Counted from the first letter of the stretch, positions 14,901 to 23,992 are shown. The stretch is 32,995 nt of DNA from CAYHKY01 sp964357355 (GCA_964357355.1 CAYHKY010000004.1:1-32995); one strand, 5' to 3'. Notes: generated by a model not told the origin, from the sequence alone. Numbers and translations are program-made.

Positions 14901-16196
14901 ATGATCATTGTTGACAAAGCTCTCGAAAAATTGGATCGAACTGGCAAACCTATCCGTGTGGGGATGATGGGCGCCGGTTTTATGGCCAAAGGGATAACTT
15001 TGCAAATGCTGCAGTTTTCCAGAGGCATACGCCTGGTTGCCATAGCCAACCGCGATACAGAAAAGGCTAAAAAGGCATATCTGGAAGCCGGTGCTGCGGA
15101 AGTTGCTTATGCCCAAACCCAAGCAAAACTTGACCGGGCAATTGAAGCAAATTCATATGTCGTTACTGACGACCCGCTGCTTTTAGCCCGCTCGCCACAC
15201 ATTGATATCCTCCTGGAAGTTACCGGCACACTGGAATATGCAGTCCCGGTTATTTTAGAAGCGTTCAAACACGGAAAACACGTGGCGGTCATGAACGCGG
15301 AGCTTGACGGCACATTGGGTCCGATTTTGAAAACCTATGCTGACCGCGCCGGAGTCATATATTCCAATACCGACGGTGACCAACCCGGAGTGCAAATGAA
15401 CCTTCTCCGCTTTGTCAAAGGAATTGGTGTCACTCCCCTCTTATCAGGTAATATCAAAGGCTTGCAGGACCCTTACCGCACACCCCTCACCCAGGCGGGG
15501 TTTGCCGCCAAATGGGGCCAAAAACCGCATATGGTCACATCGTTTGCTGACGGTACCAAGATTTCCTTTGAACAGGCAGTAGTTGCTAACGCAGTCGGAT
15601 TCCAGGTTGCCAAACAGGGTATGTGGGGTACTACCGTTCCAAACGGCACTCCACTTGCAGAAGCAGTCAAGTTTTATCCGGCAGAAACAATTCTAAAATC
15701 CGGCGGTCTGGTCGATTATCTGGTCGGCGCCGAACCTAATCCAGGAGTATTTGTTTTGGGTACTATGGAACACCCCGTCCAAAAACATTATTTGAATTTA
15801 TACAAGCTGGGTGAAGGGCCATTGTATCTTTTTTATACCCCTTACCACCTGTGTCATTTTGAAATCCCCAATACAATCGGCCGTATTTGTGTTTTCCGGG
15901 ATCCGGTCCTGACTCCTCTTAATAAACCCTGCGTTGAAGTGGCTGCGGTTGCCAAAAAAGATTTGCATAAAGACGAAATTATAGATGGAATGGGACATTT
16001 TATGACGTACGGTGAATGTGTAAATGCCCAAGAGGCACGGGAGAGAAACCTACTTCCTATTGGACTAGCAGAAGGTTGTCGCCTCACACAAGATATTAAG
16101 AAAGACACAACTCTGACCTTTAATGAAGTTGAAATTCCTCAGGGCAGGTTGATTGACACCCTTTGGCAGGAACAAAGAAAATTTTTCAAATATTAA
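14901..16196 (+). CDS. NAD(P)-dependent oxidoreductase with SAF domain
   Basis: This 431-residue protein has an N-terminal Rossmann domain (GMMGAGFMAKG, from G21) of the homoserine-dehydrogenase/Gfo-Idh type. Its C-terminus, about residues 345-425, resembles an SAF domain (VAAVAKKDLHKDEIIDG, ending TLTFNEVEIP). Such proteins occur in surface-polysaccharide clusters beside rfbF and RmlC-like genes. A reductase or isomerase step in CDP-sugar synthesis is plausible, but the reaction is not established. It starts 10 bp after the palindromic repeat and has no clear ribosome site. Confidence 0.75.
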   Translation: MIIVDKALEKLDRTGKPIRVGMMGAGFMAKGITLQMLQFSRGIRLVAIANRDTEKAKKAYLEAGAAEVAYAQTQAKLDRAIEANSYVVTDDPLLLARSPHIDILLEVTGTLEYAVPVILEAFKHGKHVAVMNAELDGTLGPILKTYADRAGVIYSNTDGDQPGVQMNLLRFVKGIGVTPLLSGNIKGLQDPYRTPLTQAGFAAKWGQKPHMVTSFADGTKISFEQAVVANAVGFQVAKQGMWGTTVPNGTPLAEAVKFYPAETILKSGGLVDYLVGAEPNPGVFVLGTMEHPVQKHYLNLYKLGEGPLYLFYTPYHLCHFEIPNTIGRICVFRDPVLTPLNKPCVEVAAVAKKDLHKDEIIDGMGHFMTYGECVNAQEARERNLLPIGLAEGCRLTQDIKKDTTLTFNEVEIPQGRLIDTLWQEQRKFFKY

Positions 16197-16206
16197 AAAA
16201 TTGTTA

Positions 16207-17133
16207 ATGATACGAAAACCTACAGTTACCATCGGCATTCCTGCTTACAATGAAGAAGCTAATATCACGCACCTTATTCAAGCCCTGTTGAATCAGAATA
16301 CATCTAATTTCCGCCTGGTAAAAATTTTAGTTGTCTCTGATCATTCGACCGACTTCACGGAACAATTCGTACATGTCATATCAGACCACCGGGTAAAACT
16401 GATGATTAATAAAAAGCGTCTGGGTTTAAACGGTTCGCAAAACAAAATTCTCCAAAATACTTCGAGCGACATCCTGGTGCTTTTTGACGCTGACGTCCTT
16501 CCAAAAGACAGTAAGTGCATTTCCGATCTGATCACTCCCCTAATCTCCGACCCTCTCGCAGGACTCGCTTCAGGCAAACTCTACGCTTTGCGGGTGATGA
16601 GCAGTCCGATTTCCAGAATACTTGCCAACGCACACGAGATGAAAAGACGTTTATTTGAAAATCTCCCCAGAACTAACAACATCTATCTTTGTGCCGGCCG
16701 GATGCGCGCATTCTCACGTAAGTTCTACAGTAAACTTCATTGGCCAAAAGATGTACCTGAAGACGCGTATTCTTATTTGATGGCGCTCAAACATAAATTC
16801 AGATTTGTATATCGTCCCCACGCCATCGTTTATTTCCATCCGCCGACGATGCTTGACGACCATATCAAACAAAACAACCGTTTTATCACCGGAAAAGTGT
16901 CGCTCGGCAAATACTTCACCGATGACTTATTGCGGAACGAATATAAATTGCCGCTTTTAAGCCTCATTACGATGATAAGCAGTTTTATCATCAAGCGACC
17001 TTTCTCCATCCCGGCTTACTTCTGCATCATGTTTTATATCAGCACGTTCAAAAACCTTCGCCAGGACAATCAATCCCGTTATGAAATCTCCTACACATCC
17101 AAATATATCAAACCTGAATATGAAAAAGCATAA
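16207..17133 (+). CDS. Family 2 glycosyltransferase
   Basis: This GT-A glycosyltransferase of about 308 residues begins MIRKPTVTIGIPAYNEEANI, then SDHSTD and a DxD-type FDADVLP. A conserved PEDAYSYL segment matches the acceptor-side motif of its paralogues, and a C-terminal hydrophobic helix is present. The frame is open from an ATG at 16153 inside the previous gene, but the ATG at 16207, 10 bp past the upstream stop, gives the natural GT2 N-terminus. Substrates are unknown. Confidence 0.85.
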   Translation: MIRKPTVTIGIPAYNEEANITHLIQALLNQNTSNFRLVKILVVSDHSTDFTEQFVHVISDHRVKLMINKKRLGLNGSQNKILQNTSSDILVLFDADVLPKDSKCISDLITPLISDPLAGLASGKLYALRVMSSPISRILANAHEMKRRLFENLPRTNNIYLCAGRMRAFSRKFYSKLHWPKDVPEDAYSYLMALKHKFRFVYRPHAIVYFHPPTMLDDHIKQNNRFITGKVSLGKYFTDDLLRNEYKLPLLSLITMISSFIIKRPFSIPAYFCIMFYISTFKNLRQDNQSRYEISYTSKYIKPEYEKA

Positions 17134-18043
17134 GCCGACCGTCATGTATGCCGTATGTGCCTATAATGAGGCTGCAAATATAGCGGCTCACCTCAAATCC
17201 GTCATTTCGCAGGTTGAAAAAGGTTTCGCGCTGACGAAAATCCTAGTCATCTCGGACGGATCAACAGATGAAACAGTAAAACTGGTAAATTCAATTAAAA
17301 ACCCAAAAATTGAAGTTTGGAATTTCCAAAACAGAGCAGGCAAATCAAGCCGGCTCAATCAGTTATACCGCTATGTTACAACCGATATCCTTGTCCAGTC
17401 CGATGCAGATGTAATCTTGGCACACTCTCAAGTTATCAACCAGCTAATCAAATCGCTTATGACACGTAAATCTGCCGCCATGTGCGGAGGATACCCGACG
17501 CCTCTCCCGCCGGTTACTTTCACTGAATCTGCCATCAATAAAACAGTTGAGATTTATCAGGAATTCCGCAGAAATATCCGGGGCGGCCATAATCTTTTTT
17601 CTGCGGACGGCAGACTTCTGGCTTACAAAAAAACATTCATCAGAAACCTGACTATCCCGCATGGGATGATTGCCAATGATGCCTACACCTATCTCGCCTG
17701 CCTCGCACAAGGTTTTACTTACCGTTTCGTTCCTGAAGCGGTCGTATTTTACCGCTTGCCGCAAACGCTGTCCGACCAAATCAACCAAAATACCAGATTC
17801 GTCGCAGCTCCGCAGCGAATGAAGAAATATTTTCTTCCCCTGTTAGTGAAAAAGGAGTTTTCTATTCCAAGTCGTACTCTTTGGCTAAGTATGCTCAAGC
17901 AGTTTTTGCGTTTCCCCATACATAGCCTTTATATTTATGCGGTCAATACTTACTGCCGTATCAGAAGCAACACTTTGGAACCGGTACTTAACGCTAAATG
18001 GAAAATAGCCACTTCTTCAAAACAATTATCTAAAAACGCATGA
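17120..18043 (+). CDS. Family 2 glycosyltransferase
   Basis: This GT2 protein of about 307 residues has MYAVCAYNEAANI, ISDGSTDET and SDADVIL (DxD), plus an ANDAYTYL segment and a C-terminal hydrophobic region. An upstream in-frame ATG at 17081 exists, but the start at 17120 (MKKHKPTV) places the motif at the usual distance and leaves a 14-bp overlap with the preceding gene. It is a tandem paralogue of the flanking GT2 genes, suggesting duplication followed by specialisation for successive sugars of a glycan. Confidence 0.84.
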   Translation: MKKHKPTVMYAVCAYNEAANIAAHLKSVISQVEKGFALTKILVISDGSTDETVKLVNSIKNPKIEVWNFQNRAGKSSRLNQLYRYVTTDILVQSDADVILAHSQVINQLIKSLMTRKSAAMCGGYPTPLPPVTFTESAINKTVEIYQEFRRNIRGGHNLFSADGRLLAYKKTFIRNLTIPHGMIANDAYTYLACLAQGFTYRFVPEAVVFYRLPQTLSDQINQNTRFVAAPQRMKKYFLPLLVKKEFSIPSRTLWLSMLKQFLRFPIHSLYIYAVNTYCRIRSNTLEPVLNAKWKIATSSKQLSKNA

Positions 18044-18954
18044 AAAAAACATTTACAATATCAGCCGTCATACCCACCTACCAGGGAGGAGATAATATTT
18101 GGCGCTTAACTGACACGCTTTTAAACCAGCATCCGCAACATGCCGAACTGGCTGAAGTCGTCATCTACTCTGATGCCAGTCCAGATGATACAGTCAAAAA
18201 ACCGTTACAAATTCGTAACCAGAGACTGAGAATCATCCGGGCAAAAAAACGGCGGGGATTTGCTTTTGCCGTCAAACACCTCCTCCTGCACACTGCTGCT
18301 GATGTAGTAGTCGTCTTAAACGACGATATAATTATCAAGAATGATAATTTCCTTGATCAACTTACGGAACCTTTCAGACGCCAAAAGGGAGTAGGACTTG
18401 TCGGCGGACGGGTTGAACCGCTACCTTCCCGGTCATTTTGGCAGGAAATCGCCAGACTGAACTTCGCCGCGGTCAGGCGTTCTTTTGCTTCCGGCAAAAA
18501 CCCGCAGCATCCGCTCACATGTAACGGTAAAGTCATGGCACTTTCGCGAAAATTTATCAATTCTCTGAAATTCCCCAGAGACCTTTCAATGATGGGAAAC
18601 GTGGACAATTACCTTTATTTTTCCTGTTTGGAATCGCGTTTTACTTATGTTTCCAATCAAGATGCGGTCGTTTACTTCAAGTTTGCCGACACACCTCACG
18701 AGTTCACCAACTGGACCTTGAGAAACGTTTCAACTATGGACTTGCTAGCCAAATCCTTCGGAAAAAAAGTATACACTGCTTTTCAGTTGCCGAAACGGTA
18801 CTTTTTCTGTTTTACAGGCCGGGAATTATTAACTCACATTCCGCATGTGCTAGTTCTTTTTGTATTTCATTTTTATGTACAATGGAAGAAGAGATCTATT
18901 ACAACAGATTTTAATCCTACCTGGGACGTGATCAAATCAACCAAAAACATTTAG
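18040..18954 (+). CDS. Family 2 glycosyltransferase
   Basis: This 304-residue GT2 has SAVIPTYQGGDNI, SDASPDD and a metal site LNDDIII in place of the DAD of its neighbours, more like the NDD of rhamnosyltransferase-type GT2s. A GNVDNYLYF segment aligns with the DAYxYL motif of the paralogues. It overlaps the previous gene by ATGA, so translation is coupled. The C-terminus is hydrophobic (about 260-280). Specific sugar unknown. Confidence 0.83.
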   Translation: MKKTFTISAVIPTYQGGDNIWRLTDTLLNQHPQHAELAEVVIYSDASPDDTVKKPLQIRNQRLRIIRAKKRRGFAFAVKHLLLHTAADVVVVLNDDIIIKNDNFLDQLTEPFRRQKGVGLVGGRVEPLPSRSFWQEIARLNFAAVRRSFASGKNPQHPLTCNGKVMALSRKFINSLKFPRDLSMMGNVDNYLYFSCLESRFTYVSNQDAVVYFKFADTPHEFTNWTLRNVSTMDLLAKSFGKKVYTAFQLPKRYFFCFTGRELLTHIPHVLVLFVFHFYVQWKKRSITTDFNPTWDVIKSTKNI

Positions 18955-18965
18955 TTGTAATCTTT

Positions 18966-20507
18966 ATGAAAAAACTGCTCGCCAATTTTTTCTTCATATT
19001 GTTTATTTCGGTAATTCTCGTGCTTTCAATTCGCGGAATTGAGGGTAATCCGACAAGCAACACAGTCAACCTCGAAAAATGGAAAGATGAGGGGCCGTTT
19101 GAACTCTCTCCAGAACGGGGACGGTTTGCACTCACTCTGTCAATAATTGAAAACAAGTCGGTTGAATTCTCTACTTCTATTGCCCAATTTGCGACTCCTG
19201 ACTTGGGACTTAAAAACGGCAAATTTGTGTCACTTTTTGCGCCACTACTTTCATTTTTAATTATTCCCGGATACTGGTTAGGAAGTATATGGGGATTTGC
19301 ACAAGTTGGCGTCTATGCCACAATTTCAATATTCGCCCTTTTAAACATAATATTGATCAGAAAAATTTCCCTGAAATTAGGAAGTCACCCGGTGGCAGCT
19401 AACATCGCCGCGGCGCTATTTTTGTTTGGAACTCCGGCATTTGCCTATGCTGTTTCTCTTTATCAGCATCATGTTTCCACTTTTCTCCTCCTTTTATCAG
19501 TCCTGCTGCTTCATGGTTCTCGTTCGTGGTTAAAACTTTTTTTAGTCTGGTTTTTGTGCAGCCTTTCAATCCCACTTGATTATCCAAATTTATTTATGAT
19601 GTTACCAATTATAAGTGTGGCCATATGGCAAACAGTTATTTTCACCAAATCTCAGGATAAAATACATGTAGGAATCCGGCCGGTTATTTTTTTCGCAATT
19701 TCCGGAGTTGTGGCACCTTTAGTATTTTTCTTTTGGTTTAATGCTGCTTCCTACGGAAACCCATTCACTCTCATCAGCTCCCTTTCACAAGTAAAAGCAT
19801 TGACACCTCAAGGGAAACTCATTGAAAATACTGAAAAATCAGATGAGGTATCTACAACGCGTACACGGGAAAACAGGTCAACGGTCGGATTTTTTAATTC
19901 CCGTTTATTTTTGCGCGGGTTGGGCGTGTTAGTGGTAAGTCCTGACCGGGGTTTCATATTTTTTGCACCAATCGTCTTGTTGGGTATTCTTGGTGGTATT
20001 GTTTTATACCGGAGAAGAACTTCCGAATTGCCAATTTTGCTTGCCGTAATCGGATTTAACATATCCCTTTACTCCATGTGGGGAGATCCATGGGGCGGGT
20101 GGGCATTTGGTGGCCGCTACTTAATTCCTACTTTTGCCATAGTGTCAATTTTTTTGAGTATCGCCCTGACGCGATTTCGAAATAATATATTTTTTATGAT
20201 AATTTTTCTACTGGTCGCCACCTATTCGATCGCAGTTAACACCCTGGGTGCAATTACATCCAACCGGAACCCGCCTCAAGTAGAAACGGTTGAACTGGAA
20301 AAACTTTCGGGCAAACATGAACCCTACACCTGGGAACGCAATATTAACTTTCTCAATGCTAATAAATCCAAATCATTTTTTTACAATACATTTGCGTACC
20401 GATGGATGAACGCATGGACTTACTATCAATATATAACTATATCAATAGTTGTCATCATCGGGTTAATGCTGGCCTTTTTGAGCAGCAAACCTTTGAAGCA
20501 TAACTGA
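18966..20507 (+). CDS. Polytopic membrane protein, GT-C glycosyltransferase-like
   Basis: This 513-residue protein has roughly 11 TM helices and a first extracytoplasmic loop of about 60 residues after helix 1. The segment MWGDPWGGWAFGGRYLIPTF near residue 370 is of the kind found in lipid-linked-sugar-dependent GT-C enzymes of the GT39/PMT type. No classical Asp-Glu catalytic motif is obvious in loop 1 (candidates are D43 and E45 in KWKDEGPFE). It probably uses polyprenyl-phosphate sugars on the outer face. It lies 11 bp after a GT2 gene and 5 bp before another GT-C-like gene. Confidence 0.6.
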   Translation: MKKLLANFFFILFISVILVLSIRGIEGNPTSNTVNLEKWKDEGPFELSPERGRFALTLSIIENKSVEFSTSIAQFATPDLGLKNGKFVSLFAPLLSFLIIPGYWLGSIWGFAQVGVYATISIFALLNIILIRKISLKLGSHPVAANIAAALFLFGTPAFAYAVSLYQHHVSTFLLLLSVLLLHGSRSWLKLFLVWFLCSLSIPLDYPNLFMMLPIISVAIWQTVIFTKSQDKIHVGIRPVIFFAISGVVAPLVFFFWFNAASYGNPFTLISSLSQVKALTPQGKLIENTEKSDEVSTTRTRENRSTVGFFNSRLFLRGLGVLVVSPDRGFIFFAPIVLLGILGGIVLYRRRTSELPILLAVIGFNISLYSMWGDPWGGWAFGGRYLIPTFAIVSIFLSIALTRFRNNIFFMIIFLLVATYSIAVNTLGAITSNRNPPQVETVELEKLSGKHEPYTWERNINFLNANKSKSFFYNTFAYRWMNAWTYYQYITISIVVIIGLMLAFLSSKPLKHN

Positions 20508-20512
20508 TTTAT

Positions 20513-22138
20513 ATGAATAAACATTTTACGATTGAATTTTCATTTAAGACGAACATTGTATCCAAATGGCAAAAGTCTATTGAGAACCATATGCTTCCCT
20601 TTCTGTTTGGACTACTGACCGCAATTTCAATCATTTACTTTATCAATTATCTTCAAAACGGGCTGGGGCTATCCTACAATGATGCGAGATCACATCTGGA
20701 TATCGGCCGCCGGGTAGTGGAAGGGTTAAAACCGGGACTCGCGCAACTTGGATCCGTATGGCTACCTCTGCCACATCTGCTCATGGTACCCACTATTTGG
20801 AACGACTTCATGTGGCATTCAGGGCTCGCCGGAGCACTGCAATCAATGGTTTCATATGTTGCTACCAGTCTCTTGATTTACCTCTTCCTCAGACAATTAG
20901 GAGTCGGCATGTGGGGAAGATTGGTGGGGGTCGGGATATTTGCGGCAAATCTCAATGTCCTCTATCTTCAGGCAACCGCGATGACTGAGCTTCTGCTTAT
21001 CGCGACACTTACCGCCGGATCATATGAACTTGTCATGTGGCACAAGGAAGATAAAGTATTGAGACTTATCAGATCCGCTTTTTGGGTAATGCTCGCTTCA
21101 CTTGTCCGCTATGAAGGCTGGTTCCTGTTGCTTTATTCATTGGCGTTAATTACGATCCACGTCTGGCGCAAAAAAGGCTACAAAGTCACCGAGGGTACGC
21201 TAATTTTGTTCGGCACACTGGCTGCGTTTGGTATAGCTCTCTGGTTTTTGTGGAATACTTTAATTTTTAAAGACCCGTTTTATTTCGCTTTCGGCCCATT
21301 TTCCGCCAGATCCCAACAACGGCAACTGGAAACGGCCGGAGTTCTGGCAACCAAAGGAGACCTGGTTTTGTCACTCAAAGTATACCTATATGCACTAATT
21401 TATAATTCTTATGCACTCCAGGCAATTCTGGGACTTTGCGGTGCATTTGTACTGTGGTTGGATAAAAAAATACCGCTAAGCGTCAGAATTGCCTCAACGG
21501 TACTCATCTCTCCCTTTCTTTTCAATATTCTGGCACTGTATTTGGGCCACTCGGTCCTTTTTATCCAGGGGATTTCCGGAAATACCTGGTTCAATGTCCG
21601 CTACGGCGTAATGATGCTTCCTTCCATCGCTATTTTCGTCGGTTTTCTAATTGACAGGATGAAAGACTTACGGATAACTCTGATTGGACTCATGCTCTTC
21701 GTCACTTTTTTTGCTTTTGCAAATAGTGACGCGGTGACTATAGATGATGCCCGGGTAGGTTCGAGCCAGAAAAATGTTTCGGAAGTCAGCGGATATCTAA
21801 ATCAACACGCTAAAGACAAAAAGGGATTTATCCTTATTTCGGCAGCCTCCCATGACGCGATAATCTTTTCCTCGGGACTGCCCATGAAAAGATTTATTCA
21901 CGAAGGAACGGGAGCCTACTGGGAGTCGGCAACCACCTCACCTGACCGCTGGGCCCGCTGGATAGTCGCACGTACTTATGACGATAATGATTTGACGTGG
22001 AAAGCCGTCTCCAAAGTACCGACTTTCTTAGAAAGATATGATCTTGTATCAAAATATCCATTTGCAGATATTTATATGCTAAAAGATGAATTTTCCGGTG
22101 ATCTCGTGACAGAGCCGGTCTTGGGGAAACAGAAGTAA
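20513..22138 (+). CDS. GT39/ArnT-like membrane glycosyltransferase
   Basis: This 541-residue protein has about ten to twelve TM helices. The first extracytoplasmic loop carries YNDARSHLDIGRRVVEG (D57, D63) followed by LGSVWLPLPHLL (about 79-90). This arrangement is characteristic of GT-C enzymes that transfer sugar from a polyprenyl phosphate donor (Dol-P-Man mannosyltransferase/ArnT type). The C-terminal 130 residues form a soluble extracytoplasmic domain. It is the last gene of the second glycan operon. I see no terminator before the next gene. Likely role: adding sugars to an exported glycan or to surface proteins. Confidence 0.75.
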   Translation: MNKHFTIEFSFKTNIVSKWQKSIENHMLPFLFGLLTAISIIYFINYLQNGLGLSYNDARSHLDIGRRVVEGLKPGLAQLGSVWLPLPHLLMVPTIWNDFMWHSGLAGALQSMVSYVATSLLIYLFLRQLGVGMWGRLVGVGIFAANLNVLYLQATAMTELLLIATLTAGSYELVMWHKEDKVLRLIRSAFWVMLASLVRYEGWFLLLYSLALITIHVWRKKGYKVTEGTLILFGTLAAFGIALWFLWNTLIFKDPFYFAFGPFSARSQQRQLETAGVLATKGDLVLSLKVYLYALIYNSYALQAILGLCGAFVLWLDKKIPLSVRIASTVLISPFLFNILALYLGHSVLFIQGISGNTWFNVRYGVMMLPSIAIFVGFLIDRMKDLRITLIGLMLFVTFFAFANSDAVTIDDARVGSSQKNVSEVSGYLNQHAKDKKGFILISAASHDAIIFSSGLPMKRFIHEGTGAYWESATTSPDRWARWIVARTYDDNDLTWKAVSKVPTFLERYDLVSKYPFADIYMLKDEFSGDLVTEPVLGKQK

Positions 22139-22170
22139 CCCAACTCATATATAATTCATGTTGATTATCT

Positions 22171-23514
22171 ATGTCTAATGAACTCCCACCCCGCAATGTG
22201 CAACGAGAACTCGTGATGCAACGGATACCCGTTGAGATGAGATCTTTCGTTCGTCAATTGACTCCTAATGATAGGCCATTGTCTTTCGTCTCATCTGTTT
22301 ACTCTTCATCTGCCTTCGACGAAAGCTCTCCAAAAGCAGATTTTGAAGCAATTTTTACTTTGTTTAACAATTCAGGGGCCGATACCTACAAATATTTATT
22401 AGGTATAGCCGCAACGGCTGAAAATGCTGCACAAATTCATAATGCATTAGGAGCCATTGCAGGTATTTATGATGTAGTATCGGATAAGAGATGGGATGGA
22501 GCTATTCAAATACTTGATACAGCTCAAACTAAATTTTTAAAAAGTACTCAAGTACCGCATACCGTCTCTGAGGAAGCACGGGGCTTAAGTTTGCAGATGC
22601 GACAGATTTATGAACGTAATAAAAGCAGTAGATTCACTTTAGAAAGCGATTTAAAGGATAAACTTTTTAGTCAGGACCGAGAAATTCACGCAAAATACGC
22701 CACAGCTCTGATTGAAGCTTACTTATATACCATCCTTGATCCTTCTGCACCTATTGATTTGAGAAGATTGTTATTAAACAAAAGTGAGAGATTATATTTT
22801 GGACACGTCAGATATCACTACGAAAATGGCCAAATTGATCCCATGTATGACAAATTTGCGACTTATTGGCGAGCAGTAGATGCTTCGTGGGTTTATCCAG
22901 ATATCTTTGGAAAAAGAATACATAAAAATGACAAAGACTTTCTCCTGGCAGAACTTCAGTCTAGAGTAACGCAATTAAGTCAATTACCACAAGCCATGGT
23001 TGACCTACAAGCTCAGCATGAAAATGAGCGTGCCGCATTTGAAGATCAAATAACCAGACTAAAGGCTCAACTTGAGCGAAAATTGAAGGTGCCTATTGTT
23101 GATCCAGAAAGATTACAGCAGAAAATAGCAACGTTAGAGGCGGAATTAACAAAACTACTATCAGACGTCGCCTATTACAAACAACGTGCTGTAAAAGTAG
23201 AAAGTATATATGACGGAGTAGAAGTTGTCCTTAAAAGCGCTGCGCAACGGGTTGAATTATACAAAAAAATCGGCGGGCATCCTTTAGATATCCTCGGAAT
23301 CCCTTATGGTGTATGGAAAGATTCTTCACCAAAAGATCGCGATGCAATTTTGACTAAAGCCTTCCGGGCGGGAGTGAAAAAATACCACTATCAAATCGGC
23401 GAAAATAGTCCAAACTACGATGCCGACCTCGCAGAACTCAAAAAAATACAGTTTGTACGAATTACCCAGGCTAAAGACTTTCTTACAGATCACCTCAATG
23501 AAGACGAGTTTTGA
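22171..23514 (+). CDS. Coiled-coil protein with degenerate J-domain-like C-terminus
   Basis: This 447-residue cytoplasmic protein is of unknown function. Residues 1-250 are mostly helical with no recognised domain. Residues 255-345 are strongly coiled-coil (LQAQHENERAAFEDQI, ERLQQKIATLEAEL). Residues 370-440 resemble a DnaJ J-domain: LDILGIPYGVWKD, then KAFRAGVKKYHYQIG and KIQFVRITQAKDFLTD. In the loop between helices II and III the HPD tripeptide that stimulates DnaK reads H406-Y407-Q408, so the classical cochaperone activity is doubtful. A TATAAT at 22150-22155 lies 15 nt before the ATG, with no good -35. The gene is transcribed separately from the glycan operon or weakly coupled to it. Confidence 0.65.
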   Translation: MSNELPPRNVQRELVMQRIPVEMRSFVRQLTPNDRPLSFVSSVYSSSAFDESSPKADFEAIFTLFNNSGADTYKYLLGIAATAENAAQIHNALGAIAGIYDVVSDKRWDGAIQILDTAQTKFLKSTQVPHTVSEEARGLSLQMRQIYERNKSSRFTLESDLKDKLFSQDREIHAKYATALIEAYLYTILDPSAPIDLRRLLLNKSERLYFGHVRYHYENGQIDPMYDKFATYWRAVDASWVYPDIFGKRIHKNDKDFLLAELQSRVTQLSQLPQAMVDLQAQHENERAAFEDQITRLKAQLERKLKVPIVDPERLQQKIATLEAELTKLLSDVAYYKQRAVKVESIYDGVEVVLKSAAQRVELYKKIGGHPLDILGIPYGVWKDSSPKDRDAILTKAFRAGVKKYHYQIGENSPNYDADLAELKKIQFVRITQAKDFLTDHLNEDEF

Positions 23515-23579
23515 GTGGCTTTGATTTATTTACAGAATAAGTTATTTCGCTTAAACTTGTATCAAAGCAATCAAGCTCT

Positions 23580-23948
23580 ATGAAAAATCAAGTCACATTA
23601 TCTGCAATAAGAAAAATAGTCACAGAAGTAGTTGAAGCAAAAACAAAGCATTTAGCGACTACAGAAGACCTGAAGAACTTCGCAACCAAAGAAGACTTGA
23701 AAAAATTAGCCACAAAAGAGGATTTAAAGAGGACAGCCACGAAAGAGGAATTAAAGAAATTAGCCACGAAAGAGGACTTAAAGATGACGGCCTCGAAAGA
23801 AGACTTAATCCAGTTTAAAGGAGAAATCCTTAAGGAAGTTGAGAGTCTACGGGAAGATAACGCCATTTTAACTGACCATAGTAGTAAACTTGAAGACCAT
23901 GAAAATCGTATCTCTACTCTGGAAAAATCGACCACACCTCGAATCTGA
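23580..23948 (+). CDS. Small KEDLK-repeat coiled-coil protein
   Basis: This 122-residue hydrophilic protein has no signal or TM segment. Residues 25-78 consist of six 9-residue repeats of the form LATKEDLKK (variants FATKEDLKK, TATKEELKK, TASKEDLIQ). Residues 79-115 continue as a coiled coil (LKEVESLREDNAILTD). Such repeat proteins are common as uncharacterised small genes near phage or CPR loci. Function unknown. It lies 65 bp after the J-like protein, on the same strand. Confidence 0.7.
   Translation: MKNQVTLSAIRKIVTEVVEAKTKHLATTEDLKNFATKEDLKKLATKEDLKRTATKEELKKLATKEDLKMTASKEDLIQFKGEILKEVESLREDNAILTDHSSKLEDHENRISTLEKSTTPRI
23652..23813 (+). repeat. Six tandem 27-bp coding repeats
   Basis: Six in-frame 27-bp units encode (L/F/T)A(T/S)KEDLK-type nonapeptides. 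DNA identity is strongest between the units ending gccacaaaagaggattta and gccacgaaagaggactta, which suggests unit-level expansion by slippage. Copy number may vary between strains. Confidence 0.75.
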
Positions 23949-23954
23949 TAAACT

Positions 23955-23983
23955 TTCTGAGTAACCCCATTTTAGTGTATAAT
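23955..23983 (+). promoter_or_regulatory. Extended -10 promoter of the secreted TIM-barrel-like gene
   Basis: TGTATAAT (TATAAT at 23978-23983) is an extended -10 element lying 9 nt before the GTG start at 23993. The -35 TTCTGA, 17 bp upstream, is weak. The geometry again predicts a leaderless transcript and supports the unusual GTG start. Confidence 0.55.
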
Positions 23984-23992
23984 TAGCCTATT

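Noticed and set aside
14765..15122. Minus-strand ORFs containing HSRESGN.
   Set aside because: They are chance translations of the dispersed palindromic repeat and are antisense to real genes.
23588..23935. A 115-codon minus-strand ORF opposite the KEDLK-repeat gene.
   Set aside because: The open frame results from the repeat's biased codons; the product is low complexity.
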